DNA from: Thalassobium sp. R2A62
GTDB lineage: Bacteria; Pseudomonadota; Alphaproteobacteria; Rhodobacterales; Rhodobacteraceae
Direction: 5' to 3'
DNA: 64,000 bases
Assembly (NCBI RefSeq): GCF_000161835.1
Contig: NZ_GG697169.2
Span: forward strand, 2,019,211 to 2,083,210
Shown one piece after another: positions 1 through 8,796 of this stretch (the first letter of the stretch is position 1; every line of letters starts with the position of its first letter). The notes beneath the pieces are model-generated. The model did not search any database. It was not told the origin of the DNA and saw only the letters and a list, made by a program, of their open reading frames with translations. Made by a program: the position numbers and the translations under genes.

Positions 1-379
1 CAGCCAGAGCCGCCGCATCTACTTCTTTCAACGCATGTTGGTGGTCGTCGCCGTGGAGCACAATCAACGACTTGCCCAACGCAGCGGCATAGCCTGCATC
101 AAAGGCTGCGTTCCACTGTTTGTATTTCTCACCAAAACGAACAACGACGACATCTGCGTCCTCGATCCCCTTGCGGGTGCGGATCGCATTAATCTGGGCA
201 CCTTTGCGATCGTGCCAGAATTTGTTATCCTCGGCCCCGAGAATCGCCACGCCACAATCATCTGATGCCGCGTGATCGGTCACGGGGCTATTGAACGACA
301 CGTCCAAGCCAGCCGAACCTTCGATGATCTGTTCACGCCAGTCGGTGTGGATTTCGCCGGAGAGATAAACCTTGAGCAT
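1..379 (-). CDS. ytoQ: YtoQ family protein (3' end cut by window edge)
   Basis: The visible 126 residues begin MLKVYLSGEIHTDWREQI, the typical opening of the YtoQ family, a nucleoside-deoxyribosyltransferase-like fold with no established reaction. Other recognisable parts are an AEDNKFWHD stretch near residue 50, ADVVVVRFGEKYKQWN near residue 75 and an AGYAAALGK helix. The ATG lies 15 bases downstream of the pheT stop on the same strand, so it may be co-transcribed with pheST. The C-terminus runs off the left edge. Family assignment is from remembered similarity; no function is claimed. Confidence 0.75.
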   Translation of the reverse strand, partial: MLKVYLSGEIHTDWREQIIEGSAGLDVSFNSPVTDHAASDDCGVAILGAEDNKFWHDRKGAQINAIRTRKGIEDADVVVVRFGEKYKQWNAAFDAGYAAALGKSLIVLHGDDHQHALKEVDAAALA

Positions 380-394
380 GATTGCCCCCTTGGA

Positions 395-2791
395 TTAGCC
401 GCGCAGAACGCCGCCCGTTGCTTTGCTGACTTTCTCGACAATCTTGGTGCTAACTGCCTCGATGTCCGCGTCTTTCAACGTGGCCTCGGTTGGCTGAAGC
501 CGAACAGCGATCGCGAGTGATTTCTTACCTTCACCCAGTGAGCCACCAATGAATTCGTCAAAGACTCGAACATTGTCGATCAACGCCTTGTCCGCACCTG
601 CAGCGGCATTCACCAGCGTCAACGCCTCGACATCCGTGTCGACAACAAAGGCAAAGTCACGTTCGACAGCTTGCAAATCAGGGGCTGTCACGGCACCACG
701 GTTAACCGATTCATTCTTTGGCATCGGCACTTCCGCTGGCCAAAGGGTAAAGGCCATTGCTGGCCCTTTAACGCCCATCTCAGTCAGGATTTTTGGGTGA
801 ATTTCACCAAAGATACCCAACACCATTTTAGGGCCCAAACAAATTTTGCCGTGGCGACCGGGGTGCCAAGTGTCATCCACGCCGCGCATGATCTGAACCT
901 TGGCAGGTGCGCCGATCGCCGCAAGAACAGCTTCGGCATCTGCTTTTACGTCGAACACATCGACGGCGCGCGCGCTACCATGCACGTCTTTGGGACCAGT
1001 GCGCCCAACAAGAAGGCCAGTCGCTTGGAGATGCTGTTCGCCGGGCTCGCCGCCATGGAACGCCGCCCCAATTTCGAACAGCGCCATATCGGCAAACCCG
1101 CGGGCTTGGTTACGAGCAGCGGCCTGCAGCAAACCGGGCAACACGGTGGGACGCATGTGGCTCATCTCGTACGAGATCGGGTTTTCGAGACGCGTCGCAT
1201 CCGTACCCCCACCAAAGAGTTCGGCGCTAGGTTGGTCGATGAACGAATAGGTCACGCATTCGTTGTAACCCAACTGCGCAATCGTACGTCGTACGATCTG
1301 TTCGCGGCGCTGGATCGGGGTCAGGACCGGTGTTGGCAGACCTTCGGTAATACGTGGCAACGGTCGACCCTCGAGACGGGTGAGCGACGCAATGCGCGCA
1401 ACCTCTTCGACCAAATCGGCCTCGCCCAAAACATCGGGTCGCCAGCTCGGCACATGTGCCTGATCGCCATCGATTTCAAAGCCCAGTGCCGTCAACGTCG
1501 CACGCTGTGTGTCCGCTGGGATCGTCATGCCAACGAGGCTTTGAACACGGTCAGTATCTAGCTTGTAGCTGCGCGACACATCAGGAATCGCGCCGACAAC
1601 GACAACATCACTAGCCTCGCCACCACACAGGTCCAATACCATCTGTGTGGCCAATTCCAGACCATTAGCGGTCCAAGCAGGGTCAATACCACGCTCGAAA
1701 CGGTACCGCGCATCCGAGTTGATTTTCAAAGCGCGGCCAGTCAACGCGATCTGGATGTTGTTCCAAAACGCGCTCTCTAGGAACACGGTTGTTGTTTCAT
1801 CAGAACAGCCGGTCACAGCACCGCCTATGATACCCGCGATGCTTTCGGGTCCATTGTCATCCGAGATCACCATCTGGCCCGCAGCCAGCGTGTATTCTTT
1901 GTCGTCCAACGCAACGATCGTTTCGCCACCTTCAGCGCGGTGAACACGTAGGTTGCCCTGCATCTTATCAACGTCAAAGACGTGCAGCGGACGGTTTTGA
2001 TCATAGGTGAAATAGTTGGTGATATCGACCAATACCGAGATCGGACGCAAACCGATGGCACGCAGCATATCCTGCAGCCATGCTGGGCTTGGGCCATTTT
2101 TGACTCCCGAGATGACACGCCCCATGAACACGGGGCAGCCATCTGTTGTATCTGCGTCAATTATCACATCAACCGAGCTAGGACCATTTCCAGCGACAGG
2201 TGTGACAGGCAGTGGTTTCAGCGTCCCGAGACCGCGTGCTGCGAGGTCGCGCGCGACGCCGCGAACGCCCAATGCATCTGGGCGGTTCGGAGTGATGGCA
2301 ATCTCGATGACGGGATCAACCTTGGCCGGATCGTTCTGCGCCAGCCAATCCACAAAGCTCTGACCGACTTCGCCATTTGGCAATTCGATAATGCCGTCGT
2401 GTTCCTCAGAGAGTTCCATCTCGCGTTCGGAACACATCATGCCAAAGCTCTCGATGCCGCGAATTTTGCCAACACCAATCGTGGTGTCGATGCCCGGCAC
2501 GTAGACGCCCGGCTTGGCGATCACGACGGTGATACCCTGACGCGCGTTTGGGGCGCCACAAATGATCTGGGTCTCGCCTTCATCGGTTTGCACCTGACAC
2601 ACACGCAGCTTGTCCGCATCGGGGTGTTTCTCGGCAGAATTGACATAGCCGATCGTAAACTCGGACAATCGGGCTGCGGGGTTTTCAACACCCTCCACTT
2701 CAAGCCCGAGGTCGGTCAGCGTGTCGAGAATAACATCGAGTGTCGCATCTGTTTCGAGGTGGTTTTTCAACCAAGACAAAGTGAATTTCAT
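395..2791 (-). CDS. pheT: phenylalanine--tRNA ligase beta subunit
   Basis: Beta chain of the cytoplasmic alpha2-beta2 enzyme that charges tRNA-Phe. At 798 residues it has the usual bacterial length. Order: N-terminal MKFTLSWLKNHL region, the EMAP-like tRNA-binding domain (about 40-150, with HPDADKLRVC), B3/B4 editing region (about 210-390), B5 region (about 400-475), catalytic-like core (about 490-680, with MRPTVLPGLLQAA) and a C-terminal FDX-ACB anticodon-binding domain (about 705-797, with ERDFAFVVD). It follows pheS on the same strand after a 133-base gap in which I see no gene. Together they form pheST. Confidence 0.97.
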   Translation of the reverse strand: MKFTLSWLKNHLETDATLDVILDTLTDLGLEVEGVENPAARLSEFTIGYVNSAEKHPDADKLRVCQVQTDEGETQIICGAPNARQGITVVIAKPGVYVPGIDTTIGVGKIRGIESFGMMCSEREMELSEEHDGIIELPNGEVGQSFVDWLAQNDPAKVDPVIEIAITPNRPDALGVRGVARDLAARGLGTLKPLPVTPVAGNGPSSVDVIIDADTTDGCPVFMGRVISGVKNGPSPAWLQDMLRAIGLRPISVLVDITNYFTYDQNRPLHVFDVDKMQGNLRVHRAEGGETIVALDDKEYTLAAGQMVISDDNGPESIAGIIGGAVTGCSDETTTVFLESAFWNNIQIALTGRALKINSDARYRFERGIDPAWTANGLELATQMVLDLCGGEASDVVVVGAIPDVSRSYKLDTDRVQSLVGMTIPADTQRATLTALGFEIDGDQAHVPSWRPDVLGEADLVEEVARIASLTRLEGRPLPRITEGLPTPVLTPIQRREQIVRRTIAQLGYNECVTYSFIDQPSAELFGGGTDATRLENPISYEMSHMRPTVLPGLLQAAARNQARGFADMALFEIGAAFHGGEPGEQHLQATGLLVGRTGPKDVHGSARAVDVFDVKADAEAVLAAIGAPAKVQIMRGVDDTWHPGRHGKICLGPKMVLGIFGEIHPKILTEMGVKGPAMAFTLWPAEVPMPKNESVNRGAVTAPDLQAVERDFAFVVDTDVEALTLVNAAAGADKALIDNVRVFDEFIGGSLGEGKKSLAIAVRLQPTEATLKDADIEAVSTKIVEKVSKATGGVLRG

Positions 2792-2924
2792 GAGCGCGTG
2801 CCGGTTTGTTGAATAGGATTGATCGTCCTTACCCCATTGGCGTTGCGGGGAAAAGAAGCGATTGCCAGAGAGCTGCGTTAGCAGTTTTGGATCGACGCGG
2901 GTTCGCCTAGGGAAACTGGTCCCC

Positions 2925-3995
2925 TTAGCGGCTTAGACCCGCGTGCAGGTTCGGCTGGTCAAGGCTTGCGAAACCGTAGTGACGCAACCAACGCAGGTCG
3001 CTGTCAAAGAACGCGCGCAAATCAGGGATGCCGTATTTCAGCATCGCGATCCGGTCGATCCCGATACCAAAAGCAAAGCCTTGGTATTCATTGGGGTCGA
3101 TGCCGCCAGCCGACAAAACAGATGGGTGAACCATGCCAGAGCCGAGCACCTCGAGCCAATCGTCGCCTTCGCCGACTGTGACGGTGCCGTCTTTGAACGA
3201 GCACTGAATATCAACTTCGGCTGAAGGTTCAGTGAACGGAAAGTGCGATGCCCGAAAGCGGGTTTTCACGGAACGGCCGAAATAGGCGGAAAAGAACTCT
3301 TCGAGTGTCCATTTGAGATTGGCCATCGAGATGTCTTTGTCGATCGCCAGACCTTCGATCTGGTGGAACATCGGTGTGTGTGTCTGGTCATAGTCTGCGC
3401 GGTAAACGCGACCTGGACAAATGATGCGAATGGGTGCGCCTTGCGCCTCCATCGAACGGATTTGCACGGGGCTGGTGTGGGTACGCAGCACGTGAGGAGG
3501 ACGATCTTCATCCGCGGTACGGTGCGTGTAAAAAGTGTCCATCTCGGCGCGCGCGGGGTGGTGGCCCGGAATGTTCAGCGCGTCAAAGTTATACCAGTCG
3601 GTTTCGATTTGAGGACCCTCGGCCACAGCAAATCCCAGCTCGGCGAAAATCGCGGTAACCTCTTCCCATACCTGGGAAATTGGGTGGATCGTGCCGACGT
3701 TGCGCGCCCGTGTTGGCAATGTCACATCAAGCCATTCTGTGCGCAGACGTTCATCAAGAGCGGCGTCAGACAGCGCCTGCTTTTTAGCCGCGAGGGCCGA
3801 ATTGATTTCGTCCTTGAGCGCGTTCAGAGCGGGACCCGCAACCTGGCGTTCCTCAGGGGACATTTTGCCCAAGGCACGCATCTCGAGGCTGATTTCACCC
3901 TTTTTGCCAACGGCTTGGACCCGCAGATCCTCTAGCGTGTTTTCATCAGCAGCCTCGGCAATGAGGGCAATGTATTTATCTCTGAGATGGTCCAT
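2925..3995 (-). CDS. pheS: phenylalanine--tRNA ligase alpha subunit
   Basis: Catalytic alpha chain of Phe-tRNA synthetase, 356 residues. The N-terminal 85 residues form the charged coiled coil. The class II catalytic domain follows, with [11 protein letters not shown] (substrate pocket), [11 protein letters not shown] and the motif-3 segment [20 protein letters not shown] near the end. I start at [12 protein letters not shown] because this matches the usual family start and has AGGACC a few bases upstream. A longer in-frame reading to 4079 adds an unconserved tail. A leader of about 500 bases separates it from rplT. Confidence 0.97.
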   Translation of the reverse strand: MDHLRDKYIALIAEAADENTLEDLRVQAVGKKGEISLEMRALGKMSPEERQVAGPALNALKDEINSALAAKKQALSDAALDERLRTEWLDVTLPTRARNVGTIHPISQVWEEVTAIFAELGFAVAEGPQIETDWYNFDALNIPGHHPARAEMDTFYTHRTADEDRPPHVLRTHTSPVQIRSMEAQGAPIRIICPGRVYRADYDQTHTPMFHQIEGLAIDKDISMANLKWTLEEFFSAYFGRSVKTRFRASHFPFTEPSAEVDIQCSFKDGTVTVGEGDDWLEVLGSGMVHPSVLSAGGIDPNEYQGFAFGIGIDRIAMLKYGIPDLRAFFDSDLRWLRHYGFASLDQPNLHAGLSR

Positions 3996-4274
3996 GATCG
4001 GTCCTGATGCATTAGATAGCGCGGGGCGTTGCACGGAGTTAGCGCGAAGGGCCGCGCTGTGCAAGTTAATGGGGCGCACGGGGCGTTAATTCAGGCGGCC
4101 ATGGCATGGGTGATTAACCCTTTGTTCGCAGATGTTTTCTGTATTTTGCGTATTTTTGGGTCTGAATTACATAATTTGCATATGAGGTGCGTGGGTTCAG
4201 AACGCAGGGTGTTGCGGGCTAAGGGATTTAATTGCCCCAACCCAAAATTTCTCTGAAAAGATTTCCGTCGAACT

Positions 4275-4412
4275 CTATTGCAAGCGGGTGATTTCGTTTT
4301 TGACCTCTAGCGGTACCCATGTCCGCTGATACGCAGATAGGGCACGCGCATCCGACAAATCGGCTTCACGATCCGATGCGCCCCCATTTGCCGCCTCGCT
4401 CGGCATCGCCAC
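4275..4412 (-). CDS. possible 45-residue ORF or gene remnant in the rplT-pheS gap
   Basis: The 3996-4495 gap holds no obvious gene, but the minus strand has a short open frame. It starts at GTG, preceded by GAGG eight bases upstream, and ends at TAG. The peptide contains DLSDARALSAYQRTWVPLEV and looks protein-like, with mixed hydrophobic and charged residues. The same frame is open upstream, without a start, to a TAG near 4457, so this may be the tail of a decayed gene. I recognise no family. The rest of the gap probably holds the pheST promoter and shows nothing else. Confidence 0.2.
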   Translation of the reverse strand: MAMPSEAANGGASDREADLSDARALSAYQRTWVPLEVKNEITRLQ

Positions 4413-4495
4413 CAGAAAGGCCTCGTAGAGTAGTCGGAATTTTCCGCCCTACACGGCGTTATGGCTGCAAAAGATCAAACCCCCAGCCCTGCCAA

Positions 4496-4532
4496 CGAAA
4501 AAAGCCGCCCTCAAATGAGGACGGCTTTCTTA
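4496..4532 (-). terminator. Rho-independent terminator after rplT
   Basis: Read on the minus strand, a 10-12 bp stem (AAGCCGTCCTCA / TGAGGGCGGCTT with one mismatch) closes a loop of about two to four bases and runs into a TTTTTTC tail. It starts about 20 bases past the rplT stop. The plus-strand side also has a short T run, but no plus gene enters it. Confidence 0.85.
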
Positions 4533-4551
4533 ATTTCTGATCGTAAGTCGC

Positions 4552-4911
4552 TTAGTTCAGCGCGGCTTTTGCCTGGCTTACGATTGCGCCGAATGCATCA
4601 GGCTCGTTGACGGCGAGATCGGCGAGAACCTTGCGGTCCACTTCGATGCCAGCCAGTGCGAGTCCGTTGATGAATTTGGAATATGTCAATGTCTCGTCAA
4701 CCGAACGCACAGCAGCGTTGATACGCTGGATCCACAAAGCGCGGAAGTTGCGCTTGCGGTTCTTGCGGTCACGGGTCGCATATTGGTTCGCCTTGTCGAC
4801 AGCCTGTGTAGCTACCTTAAAGGTGTTCTTGCGACGACCGTAATAGCCTTTGGCTTGGTCGGTGATTTTCTTGTGACGACGGTGGGTGACTGGTCCGCTC
4901 TTTACACGCAT
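4552..4911 (-). CDS. rplT: 50S ribosomal protein L20
   Basis: Large-subunit protein that binds 23S rRNA early in assembly. Its 119 residues match the family length. The basic N-terminal extension ([26 protein letters not shown]) and the globular [12 protein letters not shown] / [18 protein letters not shown] segments are diagnostic. It lies 12 bases after rpmI, the normal L35-L20 pair. infC is not next to it, as expected in this group. A clear terminator follows. Confidence 0.98.
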   Translation of the reverse strand: MRVKSGPVTHRRHKKITDQAKGYYGRRKNTFKVATQAVDKANQYATRDRKNRKRNFRALWIQRINAAVRSVDETLTYSKFINGLALAGIEVDRKVLADLAVNEPDAFGAIVSQAKAALN

Positions 4912-4923
4912 CTCAAATCCTCC

Positions 4924-5124
4924 TTAGCGATTGTACGGCATCATGGACTTGACGATTTTCGCGTCAGGCTCACTCAGCAGTGTTGTACCGCGGGCATTGC
5001 GGAGGAATTTGTTTGTACGCTTGATCATGCCGTGGCGTTTGCCAGCCTGACCTGCTTTGACACGGCCCGAAGCCGTCACTTTGAACCGCTTTTTGCAGCT
5101 CGACTTAGTCTTCATCTTAGGCAT
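4924..5124 (-). CDS. rpmI: 50S ribosomal protein L35
   Basis: 66-residue, strongly basic large-subunit protein with the family signature [20 protein letters not shown] at the N-terminus and [18 protein letters not shown] in the middle. AGGAGACGG sits just upstream of the ATG as a strong ribosome binding site. It is first in the rpmI-rplT pair and is preceded by a 141-base leader in which I see no gene. Confidence 0.98.
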   Translation of the reverse strand: MPKMKTKSSCKKRFKVTASGRVKAGQAGKRHGMIKRTNKFLRNARGTTLLSEPDAKIVKSMMPYNR

Positions 5125-5265
5125 TTCCGTCTCCTATGGATTGGCGGTTTTACACACGACTCGGCATGCCACATTGGCCGGTCGCGCGGTTAGAGAGGGT
5201 GCTATAGGTGGGAACGCCCGTTGGGACAAGAGGATTCTGCGTGTTCAGGGCGGAATCTGGTGCCT

Positions 5266-5490
5266 TTATGGCATGTACTGACCAACAACATTCACAAAGG
5301 CCTGCGGGATATCGTTCAACGTATAACCACCGGGCTTTTCCTTGACCGCGAGAACAATCAGACCGCCCGCGATCAAAACCATAATCGCGGCTGTGCGCGG
5401 CGCACGGCCCTCGGAAAGCGCGCCCAAGATCGAAGGGATGGTAAAGGCCCCAATAATGAGGCCAATCACAAGATAAAGGTCTGCGGTCAT
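5266..5490 (-). CDS. small conserved membrane protein, two transmembrane helices
   Basis: 74 residues with hydrophobic stretches at about 5-23 (LYLVIGLIIGAFTIPSIL) and 35-52 (AIMVLIAGGLIVLAVK), separated by a short GRAPRT loop. The tail ends in PQAFVNVVGQYM. It sits between pyk and rpmI on the same strand, 36 bases after pyk. Proteins of this kind are common at this place in Roseobacter-group genomes, from memory. No function is known to me, and it has no catalytic motif. Confidence 0.7.
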   Translation of the reverse strand: MTADLYLVIGLIIGAFTIPSILGALSEGRAPRTAAIMVLIAGGLIVLAVKEKPGGYTLNDIPQAFVNVVGQYMP

Positions 5491-5526
5491 ATTAATACCT
5501 TTGGGTTCAATAATATGATCCAGAGA

Positions 5527-6975
5527 TTAACCCGGTTCGGTGTTAAAAATCAAACGCTCGTCACAGGGCGCAACCCGCAGAATGTTTGTCGTGCCTGATG
5601 TATTGAACGGCACACCCGCAGTCACAACGATCTGATCGGTCTCGTCAGCAAAGCCGCCTGTGCGGGCCGCCTTGGCCGCCGCGACAACCGCAGACTTAAA
5701 GCGTTCGACCTCGCCCGACATAAAGCAATTCGTGCCCCAGCTCAGAGCCAAGCGGCGCGCAGTGCCGATATCAGTGGTCAGCGCGATAATTGGAACACGT
5801 GGGCGTTCACGAGCAACAAGCACAGCTGTCGTACCCGAAGTGGTGAAGCAGCAGATCGCTTTGATCTCTGTTGTCTCAGCGATCTCGCGGGCCGCAGCGA
5901 CGATACCGTCTGCAACGCTTTCGCGGTTGGCGGTGCGGCTTGCCTCGATGATGTTTGTGTAGGTCGGGTCGGCTTCAACCTCGGCTGCGACGTTGTTCAT
6001 CGTGGTCACGGCTTCGATTGGGAACGAACCGGCTGCAGATTCTGCGGACAACATGATCGCATCCGTGCCTTCGTAGATCGCAGTCGCGACGTCCGAGACT
6101 TCGGCACGAGTTGGCATTGGGCTGTCGATCATCGACTCAAGCATCTGCGTGGCCACGATCACAGGTTTGGCAGCAGCACGCGATTTGCGGATCAACTGTT
6201 TCTGGATCGGTGGGACGGCGTGCACTGGCAGTTCAACACCCAGATCGCCACGGGCAACCATGATGCCGTCAGACGCCTTGAGAATGGCGTCAAAGTTTTT
6301 GACCGCAAGCGGCTTTTCAATTTTCGAGAGGATCGCAGCACGGCCTGCGGCCAGTTCACGCGCTTGCTCTACGTCGGCCGCACGCTGAACGAAGGACAGA
6401 GCCAACCAGTCGACACCAAGATCGCAAACAAATTCAAGATCTTTGAGGTCTTTTTCAGAGAGCGCCGCAAGCGGAAGTTCAACATCCGGAACGTTCACAC
6501 CCTTGCGGTTGGAAATCGCGCCACCCACGGTGACAGTACAGTTGGCATAGTCATCGCCGCAGTCTTTGACTTCGAGACGGATTTTGCCATCGTTGACGAG
6601 CAAAGAGGCGCCAGGCTCGAGTGCTTGGAAAATCTCTGTGTGGGGCAGCTGGACGCGTGTCGTGTCACCCTCGGTCGGATCAAGGTCAAGGCGGAAGGAC
6701 TGGCCGACCTCAAGATCGTGGCCATCATCACTGGCAAATTTGCCAACGCGCAATTTCGGGCCCTGAAGGTCAGCGAGAATGGCGATCGGGCTATCGAGGT
6801 CCTTTTCAACCCGACGGATGATCTCGTGCCGTGCGCGGATTTCAGAGTGATCCCCATGAGACATGTTAAGCCGGAACACATCAGCGCCCGCCTCGTGCAA
6901 AGCGCGGATCATCTCGTAGTCATTGGAAGCTGGGCCAAGGGTGGCTACGATTTTGACATTGCGGGGGCGTCTCAT
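5527..6975 (-). CDS. pyk: pyruvate kinase
   Basis: Last step of glycolysis, phosphoenolpyruvate plus ADP to pyruvate plus ATP, in the cytosol. It has 482 residues. Seen: RNVKIVATLGPAS start, FRLNMSHGDH, the family signature ILSKIEKP with the catalytic Lys, and MVARGDLGVELP for metal and substrate binding, followed by a C-terminal regulatory domain (about 345-482). I use the ATG of MRRPRNVK because GGAAAGGACG lies 8 bases upstream. A start 18 bases earlier would put the binding site inside the gene. Confidence 0.97.
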   Translation of the reverse strand: MRRPRNVKIVATLGPASNDYEMIRALHEAGADVFRLNMSHGDHSEIRARHEIIRRVEKDLDSPIAILADLQGPKLRVGKFASDDGHDLEVGQSFRLDLDPTEGDTTRVQLPHTEIFQALEPGASLLVNDGKIRLEVKDCGDDYANCTVTVGGAISNRKGVNVPDVELPLAALSEKDLKDLEFVCDLGVDWLALSFVQRAADVEQARELAAGRAAILSKIEKPLAVKNFDAILKASDGIMVARGDLGVELPVHAVPPIQKQLIRKSRAAAKPVIVATQMLESMIDSPMPTRAEVSDVATAIYEGTDAIMLSAESAAGSFPIEAVTTMNNVAAEVEADPTYTNIIEASRTANRESVADGIVAAAREIAETTEIKAICCFTTSGTTAVLVARERPRVPIIALTTDIGTARRLALSWGTNCFMSGEVERFKSAVVAAAKAARTGGFADETDQIVVTAGVPFNTSGTTNILRVAPCDERLIFNTEPG

Positions 6976-7123
6976 TTGGGTCGTCCTTTCCATCGGGGTC
7001 GATCCCCGGTCAGTCTTTGTTACCGCTAACGCGGTTTGAGGGCCTTATTGCGCAATTCCATTCCTGTCACAACTGGCCTATGTGATTTTTAAGTGCAAAA
7101 TAGCAGATTCAGGTAACACATCT

Positions 7124-7858
7124 ATGACTTACGCCCCATATTTCATCGAAGGTGCCGCCCGAAACGGCCGATGGTTGGTGACCTGTGACCATGCGACCAA
7201 CACCGTCCCTGATTTTGTAAATGGCGGTGATCTGGGATTGCGCTCTGAGGATATGCAGCGCCACATCGCATGGGACGTCGGCGCATTGGGTGTGGCGCGG
7301 GCGCTAGGCGCGGCTCTGGATGGGCCCGTTGTTTCGTCTAATTTCTCGCGCTTGGTGATTGATCCCAATCGGGGTGAGGATGATCCGACATTGGTAATGC
7401 GCCTTTATGACGGCACGATGATACCAGCCAACCGTGCGGCTGATGATATTGAATCGCGATTAAAACAATGCCACCGGCCCTATCACGCGGCTCTAGAAGA
7501 TATCGCATCTGGGCGCGAGGATCCTGTGATCCTGTCGGTACATTCATTTACCCCGCAACTGCGGGGTCGCGCGCCTCGGCCGTGGCAGATTGGCGTGCTC
7601 TATGCCGATGATACGCGGCTGGCTCTTCCATTGTTGGCGCGGCTCCGCGACGAAGCGGATTTATGCGTCGGAGACAACGAGCCCTATCATGGCAAGCTGC
7701 GCGGCGACGCAATGGACCGACATGCCTTGCAACATGAACGCGCTCATGTGTTGATTGAGCTGAGAAATGACTTGATCGAGACAGAGGCGGGCCAACTGGA
7801 ATGGGCTGCGCGTTTGGCCCCGATCCTACGCGACGTTCTGGCCGACACCGGCCTATAA
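7124..7858 (+). CDS. N-formylglutamate amidohydrolase family protein
   Basis: Family of metal-dependent hydrolases that split N-formylglutamate to formate and glutamate at the end of one histidine-degradation route; members with other amide substrates exist. 244 residues. Seen: TCDHATNTVPDF (likely metal ligands Asp/His), HIAWDVGALGVARALG, SRLVIDPNRGEDDP and ILSVHSFTPQLRG. The start at MTYAPYF has AGGT nine bases upstream. No hut genes are nearby, so the substrate is uncertain. It is divergent from pyk across 148 bases. Confidence 0.85.
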   Translation: MTYAPYFIEGAARNGRWLVTCDHATNTVPDFVNGGDLGLRSEDMQRHIAWDVGALGVARALGAALDGPVVSSNFSRLVIDPNRGEDDPTLVMRLYDGTMIPANRAADDIESRLKQCHRPYHAALEDIASGREDPVILSVHSFTPQLRGRAPRPWQIGVLYADDTRLALPLLARLRDEADLCVGDNEPYHGKLRGDAMDRHALQHERAHVLIELRNDLIETEAGQLEWAARLAPILRDVLADTGL

Positions 7859-7882
7859 TAGACCCATTCAAAGGAGGCCGTC

Positions 7883-8227
7883 ATGCCCCATGCAATTCTG
7901 CAATACTCAGCCGATCTAGAGAAATCCGAAGACATCGCCGCCCTGTGCCGCAGTCTGCCAGAGATCATGTTAGAGACCGGCCTATTTCCCAATCCAAAAG
8001 GGATCAAGGTTCGCGCCTTTAAAGCCGATCACGGGTTCATGGTCGTTGAGAACCAAAGCTTTGCCCACGTGACGATCCGGATGATGCCGGGGCGCACAGG
8101 GGATGAAAAACATGCGGTGACCTCCCATGTTCTAGACTGGCTGACCGCACAAATGCCGCAGGTTGGCACGATCACTGTCGAGGCGGATGATCTGGATGCC
8201 GCAAGCTATGTGAAACGAATTCTATAG
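7883..8227 (+). CDS. 5-carboxymethyl-2-hydroxymuconate isomerase-like protein
   Basis: 114 residues, resembling the HpaF/CHMI subgroup of the tautomerase superfamily. Pro2, right after the initiator Met (MPHAILQYS), is the expected catalytic proton carrier. Further family features are LPEIMLETGLFPNPKGIKVR and FAHVTIRMMPGR. The ribosome binding site AAAGGAGG is strong. Without other homoprotocatechuate genes nearby, the true substrate is open. It lies 24 bases after the amidohydrolase and 10 before DUF1244, suggesting one operon. Confidence 0.8.
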   Translation: MPHAILQYSADLEKSEDIAALCRSLPEIMLETGLFPNPKGIKVRAFKADHGFMVVENQSFAHVTIRMMPGRTGDEKHAVTSHVLDWLTAQMPQVGTITVEADDLDAASYVKRIL

Positions 8228-8237
8228 GGGACGAACG

Positions 8238-8537
8238 ATGGACACGCAGACACAAATCGAGCTCGAAGCAGCAGCATTTCGTCGGTTACAGCAGCATTTG
8301 ATGCAAGACCGCACAGACGTGCAAAACATCGACATGATGAACCTCGCTGGGTTCTGCCGAAATTGCCTAAGCCGTTGGTATCAAGAGGCCGCCGCGGAAC
8401 GCGGCATCGAGATGACCAAGGACGCCGCCCGCGAGGCATATTACGGGATGCCGTTTTCCGAGTGGAAGGCGCAGTATCAAACAGATGCAACGGACGCCAC
8501 CAAAGACGCATTTAAGGCGAGCCACCCCGAGAAATAG
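8238..8537 (+). CDS. DUF1244 domain protein
   Basis: 99 residues matching the small DUF1244 (SMc04008-like) family: AAAFRRLQQHLMQ, then the conserved core DVQNIDMMNLAGFCRNCLSR and a AREAYYGMPFSEWK segment. Two cysteines (CRNC) lie in the core. The fold is helical and the role unknown. It is the last gene of the three-gene plus-strand group, 10 bases after the isomerase-like gene. Confidence 0.85.
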   Translation: MDTQTQIELEAAAFRRLQQHLMQDRTDVQNIDMMNLAGFCRNCLSRWYQEAAAERGIEMTKDAAREAYYGMPFSEWKAQYQTDATDATKDAFKASHPEK

Positions 8538-8678
8538 CCACAATTTACATGGGACAGTTGTGCTTATTTCCAATGCAGCGACAATGGTGTCGAAAACTTG
8601 ACAGGCCTTTGAATCGAAACGTAATCTTGGCGAATGATCGGGGATGGTCAGTCGGCAGAGCGTGGGGTTTCTGGGGAC

Positions 8679-8704
8679 CGAAAGGGGTGTATAGCGCCCT
8701 TTCG
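8679..8704. promoter_or_regulatory. perfect inverted repeat upstream of the RTX gene
   Basis: CGAAAGGG and CCCTTTCG are separated by 10 bases, about 95 bases before the RTX start, within the 8538-8796 gap (259 bases, no gene seen). No T run follows, so it is more likely an operator or leader stem than a terminator. Confidence 0.4.
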
Positions 8705-8796
8705 ATAGCTCTATCATAGTGAAAATGATTTACGGCGTCGTTTGGGGACTGTGCCGTGGATTAAACAGAAAATGAATTTTGTGGTGAGCTATAGTT

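Noticed and set aside
671-2812. Long plus-strand open frames across pheT
   Set aside because: They are antisense shadows of a highly conserved gene and have no domain or binding site.
4319-4540. 73-codon plus-strand frame in the rplT-pheS gap
   Set aside because: It runs through the rplT terminator stem, has no binding site and no resemblance to a family.
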